A DNA stretch of 32,835 nt from Hoeflea sp. (GCF_014359905.1 NZ_JACIYP010000063.1:1-32835); one strand, 5' to 3'. Shown: positions 17,582 to 25,590, counted from the stretch's first letter. The notes: generated from the letters alone by a model not told the origin. Numbers and translations are program-made.

Positions 17582-17998
17582 CTAGCCGCGGACCAGGAAT
17601 ATGGACGCATCCGTCATGCGGGCCATCCGGCCGCCGTTCGATGGCCAGAAATGATCGGCGACGTTGGGAATATGGGTTGCCATGACGATGAGGTCGCTGC
17701 CGGTTTCGCGCGCCGCCTTGACGAGCGCGTCGTCGAGATCGACCGCCGGGTCATGGCTGACCACAGTCTTGCCGACCGCTTCGATGCCATGAGCCTCGGC
17801 CTGCGCGGCGACGAACGCGGCAAGCTTCCGGTCATACTCCGCCGGGTTGTGCCCGATCGCGCCCGGGGTCGATGCCGTTACGCCGACATAGGTCACAGGA
17901 GCATGATAAAGCTTCGACAGTCTCGCGGCCGTGTCCAATGCAAGCGCGAGCTTGTCGGCATGCGCCAGATCCACCGGCACCATTATCTTGTGGTACAT
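17582..17998 (-). CDS. Universal stress protein (UspA family)
   Basis: 138 residues from ATG 17998; the open frame extends upstream but that part has no Usp similarity. N-terminus MYHKIMVPVDLAHADKLALA, middle SDLIVMATHIPNVADHF, end SNGGRMARMTDASIFLVRG. The order matches the Usp fold (PF00582). The nucleotide loop GxxGx9G(S/T) is altered: the first glycines are replaced (ATHIPNVADHFWPSNGGR), as in UspF-like members, so ATP binding is uncertain. Its place before a BCCT osmolyte carrier recalls TeaD, a Usp that modulates the ectoine transporter TeaABC; a similar regulatory role here is inferred. Confidence 0.85.
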   Translation of the reverse strand: MYHKIMVPVDLAHADKLALALDTAARLSKLYHAPVTYVGVTASTPGAIGHNPAEYDRKLAAFVAAQAEAHGIEAVGKTVVSHDPAVDLDDALVKAARETGSDLIVMATHIPNVADHFWPSNGGRMARMTDASIFLVRG

Positions 17999-18301
17999 TG
18001 GTTTTCCCGTCTTGGGTTTGAACGGCTTTATGTTTGCCGATACTTGTTTTTTTAATTCAGGCGGCCGGCAATGGCGGCCCGTTTTATGATGCGCAAGCGG
18101 GGAATTATGTTCCGATTGCGGCAAGAGGCTAACGCAGTAGGGCGGCAGTTGCAAACCGAGGGGTCCGACCGGCCTCCGCCGGCATGGCCGTGTTGCCGCC
18201 CCACCAGCCGGTTTCTGGGGTGCGGCGGCGCACCGGGCGAGGGTCGTGTCCGGCGGATGCGGGCGGAAAAAACGTGCACCGTCCGCTGCCGCATTAACAT
18301 C
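17999..18301. other. Divergent intergenic region between usp and arsR-like genes
   Basis: About 300 bp without a convincing gene. It contains a short hairpin GGCCG / CGGCC near 18062-18078 followed by CGTTTT, and must hold the promoter of the stress protein (minus). The open frames here have no ribosome sites or family resemblance. Confidence 0.4.
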
Positions 18302-18330
18302 TTTACAAAACTAGAAATATAGTTATATTT
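18302..18330 (+). promoter_or_regulatory. Promoter and ArsR-type operator before arsR-like gene
   Basis: Perfect inverted repeat AAATATA-GT-TATATTT at 18315-18330, ending 5 bp before the repressor ATG. It overlaps possible -10 elements (TATAGT 18318-18323, or TATATT 18324-18329), with -35 candidates TTAACA (18294-18299) or TTTACA (18302-18307). An AT-rich palindrome over the -10 region is typical of autoregulated ArsR/SmtB repressors. Confidence 0.65.
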
Positions 18331-18335
18331 AACTC

Positions 18336-18653
18336 ATGAGCACGTCCACACCCCATGCCCGCGCGCTTGCCGCCCTTGGCCATGACGCCCGCCTGTCGAT
18401 CTTCCGTCTGCTTGTCAGGGCGGGGGACGAGGGGCTGAGGGTGGGCGATATCGGCGAACATCTGGAGCTTGCGCCATCGACCCTGGCGCATCACCTGTCG
18501 ACCCTGGTTGATGCCGGGCTGGTGGTGCAGGAAAAACAGGGACGCGAGGTGTTCAACCGCGTCGATTATCCGGCGATTCAGGCGGTGCTGTCGTTTCTGA
18601 CGTCGGAATGCTGTTCGGGCGTGCGCGTGCACCCGACGGAGGATGCCGCATGA
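18336..18653 (+). CDS. arsR: ArsR/SmtB-family repressor with C-terminal Cys-Cys pair
   Basis: 105 residues. The winged-helix core reads ALAALGHDARLSIFRLLVRAG, in parts LGHDARLSIFRLLV, then VGDIGEHLELAPSTLAHHLS (recognition helix) and VDAGLVVQEKQGREVFNRVD (wing). The only cysteines are Cys92 and Cys93 in TSECCSGV. As(III)-responsive ArsR of the Acidithiobacillus type uses three cysteines near the C-terminus. The Shewanella SpArsR, selective for methylarsenite, uses only a vicinal pair, as seen here. The next gene is an ArsP-type permease, the known partner of that class. Specificity for methylarsenite is therefore a reasonable inference, not proven. Confidence 0.85.
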   Translation: MSTSTPHARALAALGHDARLSIFRLLVRAGDEGLRVGDIGEHLELAPSTLAHHLSTLVDAGLVVQEKQGREVFNRVDYPAIQAVLSFLTSECCSGVRVHPTEDAA

Positions 18654-18707
18654 GGCGTGGCACGCTTTTTTTGATCCAAAAACAACTATAAAACCGGAGG
18701 TATGGCT

Positions 18708-19757
18708 ATGATAACCGCAAGCCTTTCCAGCAACCGCCGATGGGCCGGTCTGCGCCACATCTGGCGTGACCAGCGCGTCTGGCTTGCCTCGGCATTGCTC
18801 CTCGCGGTGCTTGCGGTGTTCGATCCGACCCAGGCCGGACAGAGCGCGCTGTTTGCTGGCGGGGCGCTGGTGAACACGGCGCCGTTCCTGATCCTTTCGA
18901 TCGGCATTGCGGCGTGGGCGGGCGCGACGGGCGCGGACAATCTGATCGCCAGGGCCTTTACCGGCGCGCCGCTGATGATGATCGGGCTCGGCGCACTCGC
19001 AGGCGGGATCTCGCCCTTCTGCTCCTGCGGCGTGATCCCGCTGATTGCGGCGCTGCTTGCCATGGGGGTTCCGTTGTCGGCCGTCATGGCCTTCTGGCTG
19101 GCGTCGCCGATCATGGATCCGTCGATGTTCGTGCTGACGGCCGGGGTGCTGGACATCGAATTCGCGGTCGCCAAGACGCTGGCCGCGGTGGGCCTTGGCC
19201 TGTTCGGCGGGCTCGTCGTCCATCTCCTGGCGCGTGGCGGGGCGCTGTCCGATCCGCTGCGCGAGGGCATTGGCAATGGCGGCTGCGGCGGATCGAAGAT
19301 GCGCGTTCCGAAACCCGTCGTCTGGCGGTTCTGGGACGAGCCCGAGCGCCGCGCGAAACTCGCCGGGACGGCACTCGCAACGACATTGTTCCTGGCCAAG
19401 TGGCTCACGCTTGCCTTCCTGCTCGAAAGCCTGATGCTGGCCTGGATCCCGGCCGAGACGGTGACGGCGGCGCTCGGCGGGACCGGCCTGATGCCCATTG
19501 TGGTGGCGACGCTGGTGGGTGTGCCGGCCTATCTCAACGGCTATGCCGCGCTGCCTTTGGTGGGCGGGCTGATCGACCAGGGCATGGCGCCTGGCGCCGG
19601 CATGGCGTTTCTCGTGGCCGGTGGGGTGACCTCGATTCCCGCAGCCATGGCGGTCTGGGCGCTGGCCCGGCCGCAGGTCTTTGCCCTCTACATCATGCTG
19701 TCGCTGACCGGCGCCTTTGCATCGGGCCTGGTGTTCCAGTTCTGGGTCACGGCTTGA
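18708..19757 (+). CDS. arsP: ArsP-type permease (DUF318), probable organoarsenical efflux
   Basis: 349 residues. ATG 18708 is preferred over ATG 18702 because GGAGG at 18696-18700 is then 7 bases away. About eight hydrophobic segments are visible. The family hallmark is ISPFCSCGVIPLIAALLAMG (PF03773), followed by FWLASPIMDPSMFVLT; the second half repeats the pattern with GVPAYLNGYAALPLVGGLI and GGVTSIPAAMAV. A cytoplasmic loop carries GGCGGSKMRVPK. ArsP exports trivalent organoarsenicals such as methylarsenite. The upstream repressor with only a Cys pair supports this substrate. Other members of the family may move other metals, so the substrate stays inferred. It is convergent with nadQ, 20 bp apart. 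Confidence 0.8.
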   Translation: MITASLSSNRRWAGLRHIWRDQRVWLASALLLAVLAVFDPTQAGQSALFAGGALVNTAPFLILSIGIAAWAGATGADNLIARAFTGAPLMMIGLGALAGGISPFCSCGVIPLIAALLAMGVPLSAVMAFWLASPIMDPSMFVLTAGVLDIEFAVAKTLAAVGLGLFGGLVVHLLARGGALSDPLREGIGNGGCGGSKMRVPKPVVWRFWDEPERRAKLAGTALATTLFLAKWLTLAFLLESLMLAWIPAETVTAALGGTGLMPIVVATLVGVPAYLNGYAALPLVGGLIDQGMAPGAGMAFLVAGGVTSIPAAMAVWALARPQVFALYIMLSLTGAFASGLVFQFWVTA

Positions 19758-19777
19758 GCGGAACCGAATGCGGTCCT

Positions 19778-20755
19778 CTACCCCCGTCCGCCGAGCCGCA
19801 AGCCCGGCGCCGGGCGTTCCTCGAGGATCTTGGCGCGAAAGCGGTAGAGCGCTGCGGGGCGGCCGCCGGTGGCGGCGCTCGAGGCGCCGGTGGGCTCGAC
19901 CAGTTCTGCGCCCTCGACCAGGCGGCGGAAGTTCTGCTTGTGCAGGTGACGGCCGGAGATCGCCTCCACCGTCGTCTGCAGCTCCGTCAGGGTGAAGGCG
20001 GGCGGCATCAGCTCGAAGATCACCGGGCGGTACTTGATCTTGGCGCGCAGCCGTTGCACCGCGGTGGCGGCTATTCTCCGGTGGTCAAACCGCATGGCGC
20101 GACCGAGCGGAACGGCAAGCCCGGTGGAGTCGGCACGGCCGTCGGCGAAGCTTTCCTCAACCAGACCGGCTTCATAGAGCAACTGGTAGCGATCGAGCAC
20201 CCGCTCGTCATCGAAGGGAAAATCATCAAGTCCGAAGGAAAGGCGCACCCGGGATTGGCGCCGCAGCGCCGCATTCTCGGACCCGGCGGCGGAGCCCCAG
20301 GTCTTCAGGCGCGGCAGGATGACCGAGTCGAGCACCGCGGGCCTGCCGTCGCGCCAGTCCTCCCAGGGAAACAGGGTGTACCAGTCGCGCCAGCGCGAGC
20401 CGGTCCGGGCCAGCGCCTCGCCCGGCTCGGCGTCGGTGCGGGTCAGCGCCAGGTAGCCCACGGAGACGGAGTGGACATTTTCGTCGCCGGGCCGGCGGTG
20501 CCGGTCGCGGTCGCCGAAGGTGTAGAGTTGCTCGACATAACCCAGATGCAGCGCCGTCTGGGTTTCAACGGAGTGGCGCAGGGCTGTCTCGAAGGTGCGG
20601 TGGCGGGTGGGATTGAACAGATCATAGGGCAATCCATCGGCCCCGCCGGGGCCCGAGTCCGATGGCACGCAGAGAATCTTCGGCGACCGTCCGCTCACCG
20701 CCACGATGGCGGCGTTGAGGCCGATGCGCAGCGGTGGGATTTCGTCGGCTTCCAT
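19778..20755 (-). CDS. nadQ: NadQ/NrtR-like regulator: degenerate Nudix domain plus winged helix
   Basis: 325 residues from ATG 20755, 7 bp after the phosphatase stop. The N-terminal half is Nudix-like (LRIGLNAAIVAVSGRSPKIL, then YVEQLYTFGDRDRH and VSVGYLALTR). The catalytic box REUxEExGU is degenerate (RHSVETQTAL at 60-69), so it should sense rather than hydrolyse a nucleotide. The C-terminal part (about 241-310) is a winged helix: FELMPPAFTLTELQTTVEAI, then KQNFRRLVEGAELVEPTG and RPAALYRF, the pattern of NrtR. COG4111 NadQ proteins of Rhizobiales have this form and repress nadABC. The candidate operator is at 9141-9163. The name rests on architecture, taxonomy and context. Confidence 0.75.
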   Translation of the reverse strand: MEADEIPPLRIGLNAAIVAVSGRSPKILCVPSDSGPGGADGLPYDLFNPTRHRTFETALRHSVETQTALHLGYVEQLYTFGDRDRHRRPGDENVHSVSVGYLALTRTDAEPGEALARTGSRWRDWYTLFPWEDWRDGRPAVLDSVILPRLKTWGSAAGSENAALRRQSRVRLSFGLDDFPFDDERVLDRYQLLYEAGLVEESFADGRADSTGLAVPLGRAMRFDHRRIAATAVQRLRAKIKYRPVIFELMPPAFTLTELQTTVEAISGRHLHKQNFRRLVEGAELVEPTGASSAATGGRPAALYRFRAKILEERPAPGLRLGGRG

Positions 20756-20762
20756 GGCGCGC

Positions 20763-21326
20763 TCAGCCCCCGGGCGTGCGCCGGCCCGGCGTTGTGCCGG
20801 GAACCTCGCCGCCGGGCTTGAGTGACAGGCAGAAGCGGCTTCCCTCAAATGCGTCGGCGCCGCGGCCGATGGCCTTGATGGCGCGCTGGAGGCGGCCGCC
20901 GCGGCCGAGCATGGCGTCACCGATCTCGATCAGCCGCGCATTCGGGGTGACGAAGGGCGAGGCCTGGCGCAGGCTTTCGGCGAGGTCCATCTCGTCCTGG
21001 TCGGGCTCCAGCGCCAGCGCGGCGATCACGGCGGCGGCCGGCGAACGGGAGATCCCCAGCCAGCAATGCACGATGAGCGGCGCGCGCCGGTCCCAGGTTT
21101 TGACAAATCCGATCAGCCGTTCGACATGGGCCTCGCCGGGTGCGGTCAGCCCCGGCCGGATGTCGACAATGTCGTTGAGGCCCAGCTTGAGATGGCGGGT
21201 CTGGTCGATGACGCCGGGGCGGTGGAACTCCTGGTTCTCGGCCAGCAGGCTCACCATCTCGCGGGCGCCATGCAGCACGGCGGTTTCGGCGATCTGGTCG
21301 AGACGGCAAATGACGATATAGGACAT
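20763..21326 (-). CDS. Tyrosine/dual-specificity phosphatase-like protein
   Basis: 187 residues from ATG 21326, directly after the stop of the HD gene. The P-loop IVHCWLGISRSPAAAVIAAL has the CX5R motif (Cys88 to Arg94). Asp55 in NDIVDIRPG or nearby acidic residues could be the general acid. The family is the small cytoplasmic protein-tyrosine-phosphatase-like group found in alphaproteobacteria. Its C-terminal tail (PGGEVPGTTPGRRTPGG) is low-complexity. It lies tightly between the HD hydrolase and the NadQ-like regulator, so the three are probably one transcription unit. The substrate is unknown. Confidence 0.82.
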   Translation of the reverse strand: MSYIVICRLDQIAETAVLHGAREMVSLLAENQEFHRPGVIDQTRHLKLGLNDIVDIRPGLTAPGEAHVERLIGFVKTWDRRAPLIVHCWLGISRSPAAAVIAALALEPDQDEMDLAESLRQASPFVTPNARLIEIGDAMLGRGGRLQRAIKAIGRGADAFEGSRFCLSLKPGGEVPGTTPGRRTPGG

Positions 21327-21944
21327 TCATCCGCCCCGCTTTGCCCGGCGCATGGCCTCGATCGCCTCGAATCGCTGAAGGAAGATCGCCTGCACCTCGT
21401 CGGCCGGGCGCGGCGAGACATCGATCATGTCCCGGCTGATGCCGCGGGGCGGTCCGAAGAAGGCGCGGGCTTCCTTGTCATCGAAGCCAGCGAGTTCCGT
21501 CGCTTCGAAATAGGCCGATATCTGGTCGGCGCGCTTGATCAGCGTCTTGAGCGCTGCCGGCAGAACCGGCGGGAGTCCGAAGCGGATGTGGATGGCGGCC
21601 TCGAGCCTGGCTTCCACCGCCTTGTAGCCGCCGCCGACCACCGACTTGAATGGCGAGATCATGTCGCCGATGACATATTCGGGCGCATCATGCAGGAGTG
21701 CCGACAGCCGGGTCTCGGGCGACGCGTCCGAGAGCCTGCCGATGATCTCCTCGACCATCAGCGAATGCTGGGCTACGGAAAAGGCATGGCCGCCGCTTGT
21801 CTGGCCGTTCCAGCGCGCCACCCGCGCCAGTCCCTGGGCGATGTCGGAAATCTCCACATCCAGCGGCGAGGGATCGAGCAGGTCGAGCCGCCGGCCCGAA
21901 AGCATGCGTTGCCAGGCGCGGGGCGATCTTTCCACGGAAGCCAT
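21327..21944 (-). CDS. HD-domain phosphohydrolase (YfbR-like)
   Basis: 205 residues. Metal-binding histidines and the HD pair appear as GGHAFSVAQHSLMVEEII (His53, His60) and LSALLHDAPEYVIGDMISPF (His85, Asp86), with a further KRADQISAYFEATEL. This matches HD hydrolases related to YfbR 5'-nucleotidases. It may act on deoxynucleoside monophosphates; the exact substrate is not readable. It starts 3 bp after the ygfZ stop and its own stop abuts the phosphatase start, showing tight operon packing. Confidence 0.82.
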   Translation of the reverse strand: MASVERSPRAWQRMLSGRRLDLLDPSPLDVEISDIAQGLARVARWNGQTSGGHAFSVAQHSLMVEEIIGRLSDASPETRLSALLHDAPEYVIGDMISPFKSVVGGGYKAVEARLEAAIHIRFGLPPVLPAALKTLIKRADQISAYFEATELAGFDDKEARAFFGPPRGISRDMIDVSPRPADEVQAIFLQRFEAIEAMRRAKRGG

Positions 21945-21947
21945 GGT

Positions 21948-22814
21948 TCAGGCGTCCGGAGCGGCGGCGCCGCCGCTGTCAAAGGACAGCCCCGACCAGG
22001 ACGGCAGGGCAAGCGTGACGGGGACGCCGCTGGCTGTCAGCGCCATGTTCCCAGCCAGCGCATCGGCGACCCGGTCGGTGCGCACGATTGCCAGGCCCGC
22101 GTTGCCCTCAATGGTGCCGAGGCTGCCGACAGGCTTTTCACCCGCAAGAATCGCGATGCCCGCTCCATCGGCATCGGGCGCGGGCAGGGCGGTTTCGGCG
22201 GTGACGGTCACCACCCGGCGCCGCCCGGTGCCGCGATGCTGCATGCGCGAGACCACTTCCTGGCCGACATAGCAGCCCTTGCGGAAGTCCACGCCGCCGT
22301 TCTTGTCCATCAGCACATCGTGCGGAAACACGTCCGACAGGGCGAAATCTGCGCCGGATTCAGCCACGCCATAAGCGATTCGCTCGGCGTTCCACTGTCC
22401 CATGTCCGCATCGAGAACCGCTCCCGCTCCGTGAAGCCGCCAGACCCTGGCCTCGGCGGGAAAGCGCTTGTCGCTGAGCGCACCCATGGGCGCGGCGCCA
22501 TCCCATCCGGCGATCACCGGCATGTCGTCGCGCTTGTCGAAGCTCACCGCGGCGCGGAGCTTGTAAAGTGTCAGCCTGCGGATGAAATCGTCGACGCAAT
22601 CAGCGCGGATGTCGCAATCATAGCCGGTCTCGCCGGCTTTCGTTACCAGGAAGTCGAAAAGGATCTTGCCCTGCGGGGTCAGCAGCGCCGCAGGCCGGGC
22701 CTCGCCGGGCTGGACTGCATCGAGGTTGGCGGTGATCAGGTTCTGCAGGAAATGCCCGGCGTCAGCGCCATCGACATGCACGATCTTCCGGTCGGATAGG
22801 ACTAGGGCTGGCAC
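21948..22814 (-). CDS. ygfZ: Folate-binding YgfZ/GcvT-like protein
   Basis: 288 residues when started at the second GTG (22812-22814), which has GGAG 8 bases upstream; the GTG at 22821-22823 overlaps that site. N-terminus ALVLSDRKIVHVDGADAGHF, and the family signature RKGCYVGQEVVSRMQHRG with KGCYVGQE at about 179-186. YgfZ (IbaG57-type) binds tetrahydrofolate and helps maintain Fe-S enzymes. NadA, encoded in this window, is one such enzyme class, though no direct link is shown. It starts a block of closely spaced minus-strand genes leading to nadQ. Confidence 0.9.
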   Translation of the reverse strand: MPALVLSDRKIVHVDGADAGHFLQNLITANLDAVQPGEARPAALLTPQGKILFDFLVTKAGETGYDCDIRADCVDDFIRRLTLYKLRAAVSFDKRDDMPVIAGWDGAAPMGALSDKRFPAEARVWRLHGAGAVLDADMGQWNAERIAYGVAESGADFALSDVFPHDVLMDKNGGVDFRKGCYVGQEVVSRMQHRGTGRRRVVTVTAETALPAPDADGAGIAILAGEKPVGSLGTIEGNAGLAIVRTDRVADALAGNMALTASGVPVTLALPSWSGLSFDSGGAAAPDA

Positions 22815-22913
22815 TGTGGGCACTCCGGATTCGTCGGTGGATGGCCCCCGTTAGGTAGGCCCTCGTGATGCGCGGGGCAAGGGCGCGCCGGCGCAAGACG
22901 GCGCCTGGCTCAA

Positions 22914-23669
22914 TCAGTGTCCGGCCAGGAAAAAGGTCCACTCGCCCTCGGGCGAGATGCCGATCCGGTAGAAATTATAGGCGCCATAGGCCTTCATGTC
23001 ATCGACATCGCCGGCGGTGACCAGGCGCAAGAGCTCCACCTTCTGCGGCGGCGTCAGCGCGTCGAGCGGCAGGGCCGCGAAATAGGGCCAGAGGAATGTT
23101 TCGCCGGGCTCGCCGGGGTCGACGCGGACGAAGCCCGTGTTGAGCAGGTCGATGAGGATCGCCAGGATTTCCTGACCCTCGCCGTCGCCGGAGATCGAGC
23201 GCAGATATTCCACAGGATCGGCGTCGATCTGGCCAAAGGCCAGTTGCGTGGCCGTCGGGCCCGATCCGAGCAGGGCGCGGAGATTGTCGATCTCACCGGT
23301 GGTCGCCGCCTCGATGATCAGCTGCCGCATGCGCTGGGCAGGTTCGGGCAATTGCGCGGGATCGGTGAGGATGTCGACCGGAGGGAGATCGGCGGCAATC
23401 GCCGGGGCGGCATCGATATCGGGGTGCTCGGTTTGCGGGACAGCGCGGATCACCGGTTCCGGCGCGGGCAATCCAAAATCGGGGCTGCTCTGAGGATCCT
23501 CGACCGTCAGCGGGGGCCCGTCCTGCCCGGTTTCAGCAGCCGGGGGTTCAATCTCTTGAAGCTCGCTCAGCGCCAGCGCCTGGCTCGCGGGCAGGATCGT
23601 CAGCAGCGCCCAGATCATGGCCGATGCGATGTTCCTGTCGCCGGCTTGCCTTTTGCGCTTGTCGACCAC
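22914..23669 (-). CDS. Secreted protein of unknown function
   Basis: 251 residues from GTG 23669, chosen because GGGGAG lies 4 bases upstream and the start then gives a good signal sequence (DKRKRQ charged region, then ASAMIWALLTILPASQALA). ATG 23618 inside the hydrophobic part is a poorer choice. A Pro/Glu-rich stretch (about 40-110) precedes a C-terminal domain with AATTGEIDNLRALLGSGPTA, EILAILIDLLNTGFVRVDPG and AYGAYNFYRIGISPEGEWTF. The last part looks like a compact conserved domain, but I do not recognise a named family. It follows a small unknown gene by 34 bp. Confidence 0.7.
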   Translation of the reverse strand: MVDKRKRQAGDRNIASAMIWALLTILPASQALALSELQEIEPPAAETGQDGPPLTVEDPQSSPDFGLPAPEPVIRAVPQTEHPDIDAAPAIAADLPPVDILTDPAQLPEPAQRMRQLIIEAATTGEIDNLRALLGSGPTATQLAFGQIDADPVEYLRSISGDGEGQEILAILIDLLNTGFVRVDPGEPGETFLWPYFAALPLDALTPPQKVELLRLVTAGDVDDMKAYGAYNFYRIGISPEGEWTFFLAGH

Positions 23670-23703
23670 GTCTCTCCCCGCAGGTAATCCTACTGAAGTC
23701 AGC

Positions 23704-23973
23704 CTATTGAAGCACGCGCTCGGGTGAAAATTCACCAGCCAGGATGCGGTCCCTGAGCGATGCCACCAGCGCTTCTGCCTGCTCCTCGCCGAGCGCACGA
23801 ACCGTTTCCCTTATGGCGGTGATCATCGCCGCATCGGCAATGATCTCCGGCTCGATGCCGTCGGCCGTGCTTTCAGCCCAGGCATCGTGCTGCAGTTCGA
23901 GCGCGACCTGAAGCTTCTCCTGAATGATCAGATCGTCAAGCTCTTCGGTCGTATGGGGAGTGGGATGTGTCAT
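23704..23973 (-). CDS. Small acidic helical protein of unknown function
   Basis: 89 residues from ATG 23973; a TTG three codons earlier is less likely. The sequence is strongly helical and acidic (TTEELDDLIIQEKLQVALEL, then IRETVRALGEEQAEALVASL). No membrane segment or Cys. It resembles small conserved cytoplasmic proteins of Rhizobiales, but no function is known to me. It probably starts the minus-strand run that continues with the secreted unknown protein and ygfZ. Confidence 0.6.
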   Translation of the reverse strand: MTHPTPHTTEELDDLIIQEKLQVALELQHDAWAESTADGIEPEIIADAAMITAIRETVRALGEEQAEALVASLRDRILAGEFSPERVLQ

Positions 23974-24066
23974 GCAATCCAACTTTTTCTTACCAGGTCA
24001 TTAACGAGCCTAGCACGGCTTGCACCGTTCCGGCACGGGGCTGCGACGAAATCGGTTAATAAAACC

Positions 24067-24501
24067 TTAGTTTCCATAGCGGGAAACAATTTCGGCCACA
24101 AGTGTTGCACCTTCGGTACGGTATCGCTCCTCTGCGACAACGGCGGCCTCGGTGCAACTGGTGTAGACCGCGGCGAAGGCGCGAAAACCGCGATTGTATC
24201 CGGCGGTGAGCTGCTCGCGGCGATCGGCCTCTCCGGCGGTCTCGCTGTTGAGCAGCGCCTGCATGCTGTCGCGCCAGCCGGTTTCCTCCTCGGATCCGCA
24301 CAGATTGCGCAGATATTGAACCGATCCGAGGATTTCCGCCAGCCTGAGCAGCCGCGCCTCATAGGGCGGCGGCGGCAGGTCGGGGATGACGACGGTTGCC
24401 TCTTGCTCCTCGGTGGCCTCCTGCGCCACAGCGATTTGTGTGCCGCAGACGAGCGCTACGGGCATCACGACAGTCAGGATCAGGGCGAGGCGGCGGATCA
24501 T
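24067..24501 (-). CDS. TIGR02301-family secreted protein
   Basis: 144 residues with signal peptide (IRRLALILTVVMPVALVCG, cleavage near AVAQ). The mature part matches the TIGR02301 pattern of Rhizobiales: PPPPYEARLLRLAEILGSVQ, YLRNLCGSEEETGWRDSM, REQLTAGYNRGFRAFAAVYT, then SCTEAA and RYRTEGATLVAEIVSRYG. Two cysteines (near residues 67 and 115) may form a disulfide. Function is unknown; the family is nearly restricted to this order, which supports the taxonomic call. Confidence 0.82.
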   Translation of the reverse strand: MIRRLALILTVVMPVALVCGTQIAVAQEATEEQEATVVIPDLPPPPYEARLLRLAEILGSVQYLRNLCGSEEETGWRDSMQALLNSETAGEADRREQLTAGYNRGFRAFAAVYTSCTEAAVVAEERYRTEGATLVAEIVSRYGN

Positions 24502-24564
24502 GGCTGTTCCTTACATCAAGACACCGACTGATGAAATGCTCCAGAATGTTCGGCGACGGGCGGA

Positions 24565-25473
24565 CTACGCCTTCAGATCGGTCGCCAGCTTGCGGATCTG
24601 ATCGACGCCGATGCCGCAGCAGCCGCCGACCAGCGTCGCACCGGCGGCCACCCAGTCTCGGGCGTAGTGAAGATAGCCGTCCCCGTCGAGATCCGAGCGG
24701 ATCTTGCTCAGGCCTTCATTGGCCTTTGCCGTGTCGGTCTTTTGCTCGAATGCGTTGGCATATACGCCGATCTCGACGTCTGCGTTCCTGTCGCTGAAGG
24801 TTTTCGCGGCGGTGCGGACCGCGGCTTCCATGACCTGGGGCTGGCTGCAGTTGAACAGAAGCGCCTCGATGCCCGCCTCGGCGGCCCATTGTGCGGCGGC
24901 AGCCACCGATTCGCCGGATCGCAGCACCGGTTCGGAGGATGATGCGGCCGCGCCATCGGCCAGCGTGAAGGAGATCCAGAGCGGCTTGCCGCTGGCTTGG
25001 ACGGCAGTCTGCACCGCTTCGGCCTCGGCGATCAGGCTCAGGGTCTCGCCAAGCCAAATATCGACATGCGGCTCAAGATTTTCGACCAGCACGGAAAGAT
25101 AGTCCTGGACGCGGGCGGGATCGAAATTATCGGGCTCGTAGGAGCCAAAGATCGGGGGCAGGGAGCCGCAGACCTTGACCTCGCGGTCGGTAAATGCGTC
25201 TGCGGCTTGCCGCGCGAGCTCCCCCGACAGCGCGATCAGCGCCGGGCCCTGGTCGCGGAACCGGTCGTCGCCGATGTGGAAGGGAACCAGCGCGTAGGAG
25301 TTGGTGGTGATCACGTCGGCGCCGGCGCCGATGAATTCGGCATGCACCTGGCGGACGATCTCCGGGCTTTCCATCAGCGCCAGCGCCGACCATTCGGGTT
25401 GCACCAGACGGGCGCCAAGCCGCACCAACTCCCGGCTCATGCCGCCGTCCGACACTCGAATATTTCCGGTCAC
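24565..25473 (-). CDS. Homocysteine S-methyltransferase family protein
   Basis: 302 residues with a GTG start (25471-25473) supported by GGAGAG 5 bases upstream. The barrel starts with VSDGGMSRELVRLGA, followed by ADVITTNSYALVPFHIG. The zinc ligands are Cys209 (LLFNCSQPQ) and Cys285-Cys286 (TLVGGCCGIG), the triad of this family (PF02574). Relatives such as MmuM transfer a methyl group from S-methylmethionine or SAM to homocysteine. It lacks the cobalamin domain of MetH. It is transcribed alone or before the TIGR02301 gene (63 bp gap). I saw no SAM riboswitch upstream. Confidence 0.88.
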   Translation of the reverse strand: MTGNIRVSDGGMSRELVRLGARLVQPEWSALALMESPEIVRQVHAEFIGAGADVITTNSYALVPFHIGDDRFRDQGPALIALSGELARQAADAFTDREVKVCGSLPPIFGSYEPDNFDPARVQDYLSVLVENLEPHVDIWLGETLSLIAEAEAVQTAVQASGKPLWISFTLADGAAASSSEPVLRSGESVAAAAQWAAEAGIEALLFNCSQPQVMEAAVRTAAKTFSDRNADVEIGVYANAFEQKTDTAKANEGLSKIRSDLDGDGYLHYARDWVAAGATLVGGCCGIGVDQIRKLATDLKA

Positions 25474-25590
25474 GTGATCTCTCCAGAGTCTGCCTTCAGT
25501 TGAGTTCCTGCCGTAACTGGAACCTTGATCTCAGGCAACGGCCTCGTGGGCTGCGGTGATCGAAATGGGGTTCGCGCCTTAGTCCCGGCT

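Noticed and set aside
15750..17585. 611-residue open frame on the plus strand
   Set aside because: Antisense to the BCCT transporter, which has all family motifs; rich in Asp/Arg/Gly/Gln as expected for a shadow frame.
18062..18082. Hairpin GGCCG / CGGCC followed by TTTT as a terminator
   Set aside because: Stem of only 5 bp with a 7-base loop, and no plus-strand gene upstream that would need it.
18914..20821. 635-residue open frame on the plus strand
   Set aside because: Runs across arsP in another frame and antisense to nadQ; no recognisable domain.
25474..25590. Possible SAM riboswitch upstream of the homocysteine S-methyltransferase
   Set aside because: No recognisable SAM-II or other SAM-sensing core in the 117 bp before the gene.
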